NCBI GenBank assembly: GCA_905236615.1
Contig: CAJORC010000236.1
Span: 1-5,347 of the forward strand
Origin: an uncultured Lachnospiraceae bacterium
Lineage (GTDB): Bacteria > Bacillota > Clostridia > Lachnospirales > Lachnospiraceae
DNA: 5,347 nucleotides
Direction: 5' to 3'
Shown: piece after piece, positions 1 through 5,262 of the stretch
Numbering within the stretch: the first letter of the stretch is position 1
Layout: each line of letters opens with the position of its first letter
Notes under the pieces: generated by a model
Told to the model about the DNA's origin: nothing
Seen by the model: the letters and a program-made list of their open reading frames with translations, nothing else
Database searches by the model: none
Translations under genes and position numbers: made by a program

Positions 1-282
1 ATGTATCTGATAAGGGAAGACGACATAATGCACTGGAGGGATTACAATCATCTGCATTTTATACAGTGTGCATGTCATTTTACGGATACATGCTCTTCAT
101 GCAGGGACGACGGGGTTTCAGTTTCAAAGAGGATGGAGACCAAGAAGATCATCGCGGAATTGAAAAAGACCAATCCTTTTATTGAGAGTAATATTTTCCA
201 CAGTGTTGAAAATGTAAATCTGGATACGGTTATTGCATATAAAAAAGATGGGATAGTTCACCATTTTACCGATGATTACTGA
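1..282 (+). CDS. Small Cys/His-rich hypothetical protein (possibly 5'-truncated)
   Basis: I do not recognise this protein. The frame is open from base 1 to a TGA at 280-282 (93 codons). An ATG sits on base 1, but the frame may continue upstream, so this could be the C-terminus of a longer protein. A second candidate start is the ATG at 28-30, preceded by an AAGGGAAG-like purine tract at about 12-19 with reasonable spacing. Numbered from base 1, residues 11-34 are rich in aromatics, His and Cys, with Cys at 23, 25, 31 and 34 (CxC-x5-CxxC) and His at 11, 17, 19 and 26. That could bind metal, but this is inference. The second half is a soluble, charged alpha/beta-like sequence ending in HHFTDDY. 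There is no signal peptide or membrane segment. It is followed by a good terminator, which supports its being the real 3' end of a transcription unit. Confidence 0.5.
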   Translation: MYLIREDDIMHWRDYNHLHFIQCACHFTDTCSSCRDDGVSVSKRMETKKIIAELKKTNPFIESNIFHSVENVNLDTVIAYKKDGIVHHFTDDY

Positions 283-304
283 TTGGGTACTGATCATAAG
301 AATT

Positions 305-359
305 AAAATGATGTCAGGGACCGCTTTATGTTTGCGCTAAGCGGTTCCCGGCATCTTTT
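305..359. terminator. Bidirectional intrinsic terminator between convergent genes
   Basis: A 17-nt left arm (310-326) pairs with a 17-nt right arm (339-355) around a 12-nt loop. The pairing includes two G-T wobbles and one mismatch, and the core is GC-rich (GGGACCGC with GCGGTTCCC). The right arm is followed by TTTT on the plus strand. The left arm is preceded by AAAA (305-308), which becomes a U-run on the minus strand. It lies 23 bp after the stop of the left-hand ORF and about 40 bp beyond the stop of the minus-strand pectate lyase gene, so it can serve both. Confidence 0.8.
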
Positions 360-398
360 GTATTGCAGAGACGACATATTTTACAATTCGCTTATGAA

Positions 399-1943
399 TT
401 AAAAACCTTTACAGGTTCCTGAAAGGACTGCACCAGATATATTGTTCTTTCCGTTTTTGGAAGTGCAGCTGATGATCTGTGCCTTGCCGAATGTAACCTC
501 ATAACCGAGTGCTGAAGGTTTACCCTTGAGCGGCCAGTTGAAGTTATTCTTCTTGTTTGAGTCAGCGGTGCAGTTTTTCATGGTAACGACACCGTTCTGG
601 TTGTTACGGTCAAAGCCGCTTGCATAGTTTCCTAAAGCAACACATCCGGTCAGTGAGTGGGCGAGCGGGTCAAGGTGAGCTGCCTTGCCAGATGTCTTGT
701 TGTCAACACCGCCCATTTTGAATCCGTTTCCGTCACCGTAAATGCCATTGCAGTATCCGTTGTAATTAGCGTGGCAGTTTACTAATGTTACGGCACCGTG
801 GGCTGCATAGCAGTCCCAGCCGTCATCACTGTTATACTCGGCAACACAGTCTTCGTAATAGTTGCCTACGCCTGAATGAAGTTTGTTTGCAAATCCGTCA
901 GCGTTCTCACCTTTATCATCTGCATTGTGGTGAGAGGTACAACTGTAAAACTTGTTGTAAGCGCCGCCGTTGCATACCTGGAAACCTGCATCCTTGTTGT
1001 AGCAGGAAGTTACATTGGTGAACGTATTATTTGAGCCTGTAATGTAGACTCCGTTATCGGAAGCATTTTTTACTGTAATATCTGTAACCTTGCTTCCGTT
1101 TCCTTCAAAGGTTAATCCGCGTCCATTACTTCCGGATGTTGATGAGAAATCGATAACTGCGTTGTTTTTTCCGGAAATATTAACGCCTGCAGGAACCTTA
1201 ACGGCACCTGATTTAACAGTTCCGTTTATAACGATCGTAGTTCCTGATTTTGCTTTGCTAATAGCAGTTGCCAGAGAAGTACCGCCTGATTTTACTTCGA
1301 TGCTTGAACCGGTTATTGCGGGAGTTTCGGTCTTTTCGCCGGACTTGTCATTTGACTTGTCGTTTGATTTATCATTTGACTTGTCATTGGAACTGTCTGA
1401 ATTTACAGCCTCGAATTTGAACTGCTGACATGCATCCTTGCTTGCTTTCCAGAGGTTGATATTGCCGCCGTTATCCTTTGACCAGCCGTAAACATCAAGT
1501 GCAAGCTTGTCGCCTGTTGATTTTGCGGTAAGGCTGAATACTCCGTCAGATCTTTTCTTTACTTTGAAGATCTGGGTATCAAGACCGTTAGCATCATAGA
1601 TCTGAATATTTGTTCCGTTCTCTTTTCCACCGTTTGTGACATCCATCATCCTGCCGCTGTCAAGTCCGCTTTTAAGAGTTATATAATTGTTTCCTAGATT
1701 CTTGACATACCATTTCTGACAGGAATTTCCATTACCCTGATATTGTTGAACATTAGCCCCGTTCTTATCTTTGCCGTCAGCTACTTCTACATATTTCTGG
1801 CTGTATATGTTTTTGATATAGTACCAGCCATTTGAAACAAGAGTTTTGCTTGCAGCTTCGGTTTGCGTAACTGCGACTGTGTTAGTCAGTGCGAATCCCA
1901 GTACAAAAGCAGTTACCAATCCCTTTTTTAATTTGAGAAACAT
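399..1943 (-). CDS. Secreted pectate lyase, family PL9, with N-terminal ricin-type lectin (CBM13-like) domain
   Basis: Predicted extracellular enzyme cleaving polygalacturonate (de-esterified pectin) by Ca-dependent beta-elimination. Numbering is from the ATG at 1943 (514 aa). Residues 1-31 are a signal peptide: a KLKK n-region, a hydrophobic GLVTAFVLGFALTNTVAV core, and likely cleavage around TEA/A. Residues about 36-180 form a ricin beta-trefoil with three QxW-type repeats (QKW at 76-78, QIF at 124-126, QQF at 173-175). Residues 181-208 are a polar linker with four SNDK repeats. Residues about 212-514 are a right-handed parallel beta-helix typical of PL9. The PL9 signature residues are all present: Asp349 in NADGF, Asp373, Asp374 and Asp377 in NSDDGWD (Ca sites), and the catalytic-base Lys409 in GNGFKMGG. 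The 24-residue Asp-to-Asp-pair spacing equals that of Dickeya PelL as I remember it. The start at 1943 is preferred over the in-frame ATG at 1982 because GGAGG (1956-1960) lies 12 nt before it and inside the longer reading. No LPxTG or other anchor is seen, so the protein is probably released or held only by its lectin. It is monocistronic. Confidence 0.93.
   Translation of the reverse strand: MFLKLKKGLVTAFVLGFALTNTVAVTQTEAASKTLVSNGWYYIKNIYSQKYVEVADGKDKNGANVQQYQGNGNSCQKWYVKNLGNNYITLKSGLDSGRMMDVTNGGKENGTNIQIYDANGLDTQIFKVKKRSDGVFSLTAKSTGDKLALDVYGWSKDNGGNINLWKASKDACQQFKFEAVNSDSSNDKSNDKSNDKSNDKSGEKTETPAITGSSIEVKSGGTSLATAISKAKSGTTIVINGTVKSGAVKVPAGVNISGKNNAVIDFSSTSGSNGRGLTFEGNGSKVTDITVKNASDNGVYITGSNNTFTNVTSCYNKDAGFQVCNGGAYNKFYSCTSHHNADDKGENADGFANKLHSGVGNYYEDCVAEYNSDDGWDCYAAHGAVTLVNCHANYNGYCNGIYGDGNGFKMGGVDNKTSGKAAHLDPLAHSLTGCVALGNYASGFDRNNQNGVVTMKNCTADSNKKNNFNWPLKGKPSALGYEVTFGKAQIISCTSKNGKNNISGAVLSGTCKGF
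1344..1391 (-). repeat. 12-bp tandem repeat (x4) encoding the SNDK linker
   Basis: Four successive 12-bp units on the minus strand encode Ser-Asn-Asp-Lys four times, followed by a degenerate fifth Ser-Gly-Glu-Lys unit. The units differ only at synonymous positions (for example AAG/AAA and GAC/GAT). The repeat lies exactly between the lectin and the pectate lyase domain, as expected for a flexible inter-domain linker. Such arrays can change length by slippage, which is an inference here. Confidence 0.9.
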
Positions 1944-1955
1944 CTTTTCTATATA

Positions 1956-1960
1956 CCTCC
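1956..1960 (-). promoter_or_regulatory. Ribosome binding site deciding the pectate lyase start
   Basis: Minus-strand GGAGG lies 12 nt upstream of the ATG at 1943. It falls within the frame that would extend to an ATG at 1982. The extension (MQRDINVWRYIEK) would also place 13 charged and polar residues in front of an otherwise canonical signal peptide. Confidence 0.8.
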
Positions 1961-2003
1961 ACACATTGATGTCTCTCTGCAATACATAAGCTGTTGTAGA
2001 CTG

Positions 2004-2033
2004 ATTTTACGCCTGATATGTCTGCTTCGTCAA
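2004..2033 (-). promoter_or_regulatory. Candidate sigma-A promoter for the pectate lyase gene
   Basis: On the minus strand, TTGACG (2028-2033) and TAAAAT (2004-2009) are separated by 18 bp. The predicted transcript starts near 1997 and has a 5' UTR of about 54 nt. An alternative overlapping reading is TTGATA with TATCAG at 17 bp, slightly upstream. Only box similarity supports this, and no operator is obvious. Confidence 0.45.
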
Positions 2034-2091
2034 TTTATCAAAATACAGATTTCTTGTTCGATATTAAGATCATGAAAAAAGTATAAAGTTA

Positions 2092-2122
2092 TTGACTTGG
2101 AGTCGACTCTAAGGAGTATAGT
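2092..2122 (+). promoter_or_regulatory. MerR-family-type promoter and operator of the DUF3737-PatB operon
   Basis: The -35 box TTGACT (2092-2097) and -10 box TATAGT (2117-2122) are separated by 19 bp instead of the usual 17. An 18-bp near-palindrome, CTTGGAGTCGACTCTAAG (2096-2113), fills the spacer, with arms matching at 7 of 8 positions. An over-long spacer occupied by a dyad is the classical architecture of promoters activated by MerR-family proteins, which underwind the DNA to realign the two boxes. The central GGAGTCGACTC resembles the core of the ZntR site at zntA. The expected transcript starts near 2129. No MerR gene is present in the window, so the inducer (metal, aldehyde, electrophile, drug or thiol stress) cannot be read from the sequence. 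A second TATAGT at 2128-2133 has no suitably spaced -35. Confidence 0.82.
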
Positions 2123-2156
2123 AGTTGTATAGTTTAAAGAAAGGAATTTTTTTCAT

Positions 2157-3080
2157 ATGAAGAAATATAGCGATGAAAGATTCACAGGTGAGCGTGCATT
2201 ATACCGCGCTGAAAATCTGAATATAGAGAGAGCTGTTTTTGACGATGGAGAGTCACCTTTAAAGCATTCAAAGAATATAGATCTGCTGAAATCGAGTTTC
2301 AGGTGGAAATATCCTCTCTGGTATGCAGAAAATATAAATCTGAAGGACAGCAGCTTTTTTGAAATGTCGCGGTCGGGTCTCTGGTATGGTAAAAATATTT
2401 CTCTTGAAAATACGATGATAGAAGCACCGAAAGAGTTCAGGCGCTGCGACGGGGTTCATTTGAAAAATGTTTCCATGCCTCATGCGCAGGAAACACTCTG
2501 GACCTGTAAAAACATAACTTTGGAAAAGGTTGTGGCCAGCGGTGATTATTTTGCCAAGGACAGTGAAAACATTAAAGCAGACGGACTTGATCTTTATGGA
2601 AATTATTGCTTTGACGGAGCTAAGAACGTGGAAGTACGCAACTCGCGTCTTCTTTCAAAAGACAGTTTCTGGAATACGGAAAATGTTACTGTTTACGATT
2701 CTTATATCTGTGGGGAATACCTTGGCTGGAATTCAAAGAACCTCACTTTTGTGAACTGTATGATTGAGAGTCTGCAGGGCTTCTGTTATATAGATAATCT
2801 TGTAATAAAGAACTGCAGCCTTATAAATACAACACTTGCATTTGAATATTCGACTGTTGATATTGATGTTAACGGAAAGATCGACAGCATTATCAATCCT
2901 TTGTCGGGTGCTATTACGGCAGATGAAATAGGGGTTGTCATCATGGATAAAGAAAGGACTGATCCTTCAAAGACAGAGATAAAATGCCGTTCAGGTAAAT
3001 CCTTCAGAACAGTATCTTCGGAAGATGTCGAGCTGACATCCGGACAGGGGCATGAGACAGAGCTGAAGATTAAGGAGTAG
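2157..3080 (+). CDS. DUF3737 family protein, cytoplasmic beta-solenoid of unknown function
   Basis: 307 aa, recognised as DUF3737 from family-typical stretches such as FTGERALY, GESPLKHSKN, FRWKYPLWY, SLWNT-like FWNTENVTVYDS, GEYLGWNSKNLTFVNC, IESLQGFCYI and LAFEYSTVD. The function of the family is not known to me. From residue 19 to about 232 the chain breaks into eleven consecutive units of 19-21 residues, each opening with [KED]-[NG]-[ILV]-x-hydrophobic (starts at 19, 39, 58, 79, 98, 118, 137, 156, 175, 194 and 213). This predicts a regular beta-solenoid related to pectin-lyase-like folds. No signal peptide or membrane segment is seen, so it is probably cytoplasmic and probably not a polysaccharide lyase. 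Residues about 240-307 form a charged C-terminal extension that looks longer than usual for the family. The ATG at 2157 follows AAGGAA (2141-2146) by 10 nt. It is the first gene of the operon, 7 bp ahead of the PatB-like gene and behind a MerR-type promoter. Confidence 0.88.
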   Translation: MKKYSDERFTGERALYRAENLNIERAVFDDGESPLKHSKNIDLLKSSFRWKYPLWYAENINLKDSSFFEMSRSGLWYGKNISLENTMIEAPKEFRRCDGVHLKNVSMPHAQETLWTCKNITLEKVVASGDYFAKDSENIKADGLDLYGNYCFDGAKNVEVRNSRLLSKDSFWNTENVTVYDSYICGEYLGWNSKNLTFVNCMIESLQGFCYIDNLVIKNCSLINTTLAFEYSTVDIDVNGKIDSIINPLSGAITADEIGVVIMDKERTDPSKTEIKCRSGKSFRTVSSEDVELTSGQGHETELKIKE

Positions 3081-3087
3081 GGAGAAT

Positions 3088-4257
3088 ATGAAATACGATT
3101 TCGATAAAATTACAGACAGGAGCGGTACAAATTCCGAGAAATGGAATGTGTCTGCAAACGAGCTGCCTATGTGGGTTGCGGATATGGATTTCGAGGCTGC
3201 ACCTGCGATCATTTCCGCTTTGGAAAAAAGATTAAAAAACGGGGTATTTGGATACAGTTATATCCCGGATGAATGGTATGCGGCATATATTGACTGGTGG
3301 AAGAGAAGGCATGATTTCGAGATAAAGAAAGAATGGCTTATCTTTGCCACAGGGGTAATTCCTGCACTTTCATCGATCATCAGGAAGCTTACGACTCCGG
3401 CTGAAAAGGTGCTTATTCAGACACCGGTCTATAATATATTTTTCAATTCAATAAGGAATAACGGAAGGGTGCCGTTAGAAAGTCCTCTCATACTTAAAGA
3501 CGGCCGTTACGAGATAGATTTTGAACAGCTTGAGAAGGATCTGTCTGATCCGCAGACGTCCCTTATGCTGCTCTGCAATCCCCAGAATCCGGGCGGAAGG
3601 ATATGGACAAGAGATGAACTTATAAAAATAGCTGATCTCTGTAAGAAGTATGATGTCAGGGTTGTTGCCGATGAAATCCATTGTGATATCGTTGCACCGG
3701 GGCACGAATATATTCCGTTTGCAAGCGTATCGGATACCGCGAGTGAGATCAGCGTTACCTGCATAAGTGCAAGCAAGGCATTTAATATAGCAGGCTTACA
3801 GTCGGCAGCGGTTTTTGCGGAAAACAAAAGTATCCGGCATAAAGTATGGCGCGGGCTCAATACGGATGAAGTTGCAGAGCCTAACGTGTTTGCGACTGCC
3901 GCAACTATTGCTGCTTTGAATGAAGGGGAAGAATGGCTTGATGAACTGAATGAATACGTTGACAAAAACAAGCATACTGCCGCCGATTTCATAAATAACA
4001 ATATTGACGGTATAAGGGCATTGTACGATCATGCAACCTATCTTCTCTGGATAGATCTGAGAGGACTTCCCGGCAATGGTGCGGGATTTGCGAAATTTCT
4101 CCGTAAAAAAACAGGACTGTTTCTAAGTACCGGAGAGATTTACGGAAAAGCAGGCCAGGGATTTCTCCGAATGAACCTTGCGTGTCCCGCATCATTTGTC
4201 GAGGATGGATTAAAGCGTCTTAAGACCGGCGTTGAGCTTTTTAAAGAACAGGATTAA
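3088..4257 (+). CDS. MalY/PatB family PLP-dependent aminotransferase-fold enzyme (putative cystathionine beta-lyase / cysteine-S-conjugate beta-lyase)
   Basis: 389 aa, full length for MalY/PatB proteins (fold-type I PLP enzymes). Members cleave C-S bonds of cystathionine, cysteine or cysteine S-conjugates to give pyruvate, ammonia and a thiol. Visible landmarks are the N-terminal LPMWVADMDF (26-35), the substrate-pocket FGYSY (54-58), TPVYNIFF with the ring-stacking Tyr115, CNPQNPGG (163-170), ADEIHCD with the PLP-nitrogen-binding Asp195, the Schiff-base Lys230 in SASKAFNIAG, and the carboxylate-binding Arg361 in RMNLACP. All expected catalytic residues are present. The enzyme is predicted cytoplasmic. 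The ribosome binding site AAGGAG (3072-3077) lies inside the last codons of the DUF3737 gene, only 7 bp separates the two genes, and no promoter is seen between them, so they are probably translationally coupled. Which sulfur substrate it uses is not decidable here. A true aminotransferase role is less likely. Confidence 0.92.
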   Translation: MKYDFDKITDRSGTNSEKWNVSANELPMWVADMDFEAAPAIISALEKRLKNGVFGYSYIPDEWYAAYIDWWKRRHDFEIKKEWLIFATGVIPALSSIIRKLTTPAEKVLIQTPVYNIFFNSIRNNGRVPLESPLILKDGRYEIDFEQLEKDLSDPQTSLMLLCNPQNPGGRIWTRDELIKIADLCKKYDVRVVADEIHCDIVAPGHEYIPFASVSDTASEISVTCISASKAFNIAGLQSAAVFAENKSIRHKVWRGLNTDEVAEPNVFATAATIAALNEGEEWLDELNEYVDKNKHTAADFINNNIDGIRALYDHATYLLWIDLRGLPGNGAGFAKFLRKKTGLFLSTGEIYGKAGQGFLRMNLACPASFVEDGLKRLKTGVELFKEQD

Positions 4258-5027
4258 TGCCTGAAGCAGTCCGGTATATTTTCGATACCTCTTGAAAGAC
4301 ATATTACGGAAGAGTAACCCTTGTAGGAAAGAGGGTTTCCATCCGTATCGCTAACGCGGCAGCCTGCTTCTTCAGCGATGAGGGCGCCTGCCGCATAATC
4401 CCATAACTGTAATTTGAGTTCGAAGAAAAGACCGCATCTTCCCATTGCAACACAGCATAAATCCCATGCAGCCGTACCTGATCTTCTCAAATCAACACAT
4501 AAGGGAAGGAGATCCCGTGCGGTCTTGAAACTCCTGTCGTGAAGCTCGGGATAGTAGGGCGAGGTTCCGAAAAGCGCAAGAGAGTCAGAGAGCGGAGCGT
4601 CGGAAGACAGGATCTTTTCACCGTTCATGAAGGCACCTTTTCCCGCTTCGGCAGTGAAAGTCATATCGTCAAAAGGATTGCATATAACTGCCATGAAAGG
4701 TTTTCCGTCTTTTAAGAGTCCTATTGAAACGACTGAAGGTCTGTATCCGTAAACAAAATTAGAGGTTCCGTCTATCGGATCGATAACGAAGCAGAATCCG
4801 TGGCTCATTTTCTCTGAAAAAACATCCTGTCCGTCTTCTTCTCCAAGAAATGAAGCATCTGGGATAAGGAGAGCCAGTTTTTCTATAAGGAATTTCTGGA
4901 TTTTCTCATCAGTTTCCGTACAGAAATTGGCATGTCCCGATTTTTCTATCCTTCTCTTGTTAACTGCAGATCTCATTATTTCGCCCGCTTCTTTTGCCAC
5001 ACTGCTTATCTCGTCTATGGTTACCAT
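4254..5027 (-). CDS. Inositol monophosphatase family protein
   Basis: 257 aa from the ATG at 5027. It is a Mg-dependent, Li-sensitive-type phosphatase of the IMPase/FBPase/CysQ superfamily. Metal-binding motifs are visible in order: LGEEDG (61-66; Glu63/Glu64), IDPIDGT (82-88; Asp83, Asp86) and LWDYAAG (208-214; Asp210). Also typical are NFVYGYRPSVVSIGLL, GKGAFMNGEKI and RRSGTAAWDLCCVAMGR. The protein is cytoplasmic with no signal peptide. The substrate may be inositol-1-phosphate, another sugar phosphate or PAP, which these motifs do not separate. The start was chosen because GGAGG (5039-5043) lies 11 nt upstream. An in-frame GTG at 5037-5039 overlaps that ribosome binding site and is not a plausible start. 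Its stop overlaps the stop of the convergent PatB-like gene by 3 bp. Confidence 0.92.
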   Translation of the reverse strand: MVTIDEISSVAKEAGEIMRSAVNKRRIEKSGHANFCTETDEKIQKFLIEKLALLIPDASFLGEEDGQDVFSEKMSHGFCFVIDPIDGTSNFVYGYRPSVVSIGLLKDGKPFMAVICNPFDDMTFTAEAGKGAFMNGEKILSSDAPLSDSLALFGTSPYYPELHDRSFKTARDLLPLCVDLRRSGTAAWDLCCVAMGRCGLFFELKLQLWDYAAGALIAEEAGCRVSDTDGNPLSYKGYSSVICLSRGIENIPDCFRH

Positions 5028-5038
5028 TTTTATATTCA

Positions 5039-5043
5039 CCTCC
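5039..5043 (-). promoter_or_regulatory. Ribosome binding site deciding the IMPase start
   Basis: Minus-strand GGAGG lies 11 nt before the ATG at 5027. The 12-nt spacing of the pectate lyase gene is similar, which suggests slightly long spacing is normal in this genome. The site excludes the GTG at 5039, which overlaps it. Confidence 0.8.
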
Positions 5044-5063
5044 GTTTTAACGTCTTTTTACGA

Positions 5064-5092
5064 AGAATAACACAAAAAAATCAGCCTCTCAA
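5064..5092 (-). promoter_or_regulatory. Sigma-A promoter of the IMPase-family gene
   Basis: On the minus strand, TTGAGA (5087-5092) and TATTCT (5064-5069) are separated by exactly 17 bp, embedded in AT-rich DNA. The predicted transcript starts near 5057 with a leader of about 30 nt carrying the GGAGG site. No operator overlaps it. Confidence 0.65.
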
Positions 5093-5132
5093 TGGTTTAG
5101 ATAAGAAAATGCCGAAAAACTGATTGCATAAA

Positions 5133-5151
5133 TTTGTATACATAATACAAA
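5133..5151. promoter_or_regulatory. Operator-like palindrome between divergent promoters
   Basis: Two perfect 7-bp arms, TTTGTAT (5133-5139) and ATACAAA (5145-5151), flank a 5-bp centre. The site lies 15 bp upstream of the plus-strand -35 box at 5167, centred about 60 bp before the expected transcript start. That is a usual position for an activator of the rightward promoter. The AT-rich background means it may be fortuitous, and I do not recognise a specific regulator. Confidence 0.4.
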
Positions 5152-5166
5152 AAATCGAAAAAGCTA

Positions 5167-5196
5167 TTGACATCTAAAAAAATACTGTGTTATACT
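5167..5196 (+). promoter_or_regulatory. Strong sigma-A promoter reading off the right edge
   Basis: A perfect TTGACA (5167-5172) and a near-consensus TATACT (5191-5196) are 18 bp apart, with an A-rich spacer and A-rich upstream DNA. The transcript should start near 5203. This is the best constitutive-looking promoter in the window. It drives whatever lies past the right edge, through a leader of 60 nt or more. Confidence 0.75.
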
Positions 5197-5218
5197 CTCA
5201 CCTGTCATTTCGAAGAGC

Positions 5219-5237
5219 TGCTGCTCGGCAGTTTTTT
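5219..5237 (+). terminator. Possible short attenuator/terminator hairpin in the leader
   Basis: CTGC-TCG-GCAG (5221-5231), extendable by one G-T pair, is followed immediately by six T (5232-5237). The stem has only 4-5 bp but is GC-rich and sits at the right distance from a U6 tract. It lies about 20-35 nt after the predicted transcript start, so it could stop most transcripts early or act as an attenuator. GAGC-TGCT-GCTC (5215-5226) is an alternative, mutually exclusive stem. Strength is uncertain. Confidence 0.4.
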
Positions 5238-5262
5238 CCAAATTAATGAATTGGATATAGTT

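Noticed and set aside
785..1021. Plus-strand open frame rich in Arg, His and Cys
   Set aside because: It is antisense to the catalytic part of the PL9 domain, and its composition is that of a shadow frame.
1344..1391. Short direct repeats as a CRISPR-like array
   Set aside because: The units are contiguous 12-mers in a coding frame with no spacers.
1090..1428. Plus-strand open frame with repeated SFDL
   Set aside because: It is the antisense of the SNDK linker and adjacent beta-helix codons, with no ribosome binding site and an artificial low-complexity product.
1944..1982. N-terminal extension of the pectate lyase to an upstream ATG
   Set aside because: The GGAGG ribosome binding site lies inside it, and it would bury a canonical signal peptide behind 13 polar residues.
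1944..2156. A MerR regulator gene next to its operator
   Set aside because: No open frame encoding a helix-turn-helix protein exists here or elsewhere in the window, so the regulator must lie outside.
3507..4001. 164-codon minus-strand open frame
   Set aside because: It lies wholly antisense to the intact PatB-like gene, is Ser/Ala-rich and unlike any known protein, and has no promoter or ribosome binding site.
4249..4263. CAGG/CCTG hairpin over the overlapping stops as a terminator
   Set aside because: It has only 4 bp, no T-run on the plus strand and a weak interrupted one on the minus strand.
5028..5039. GTG start for the IMPase-family protein
   Set aside because: The GTG overlaps the GGAGG ribosome binding site that correctly precedes the ATG at 5027, and the extra four residues add nothing to the family alignment.
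4932..5123. Plus-strand open frame across the IMPase start
   Set aside because: It is antisense to a well-supported start region and promoter and has no ribosome binding site.
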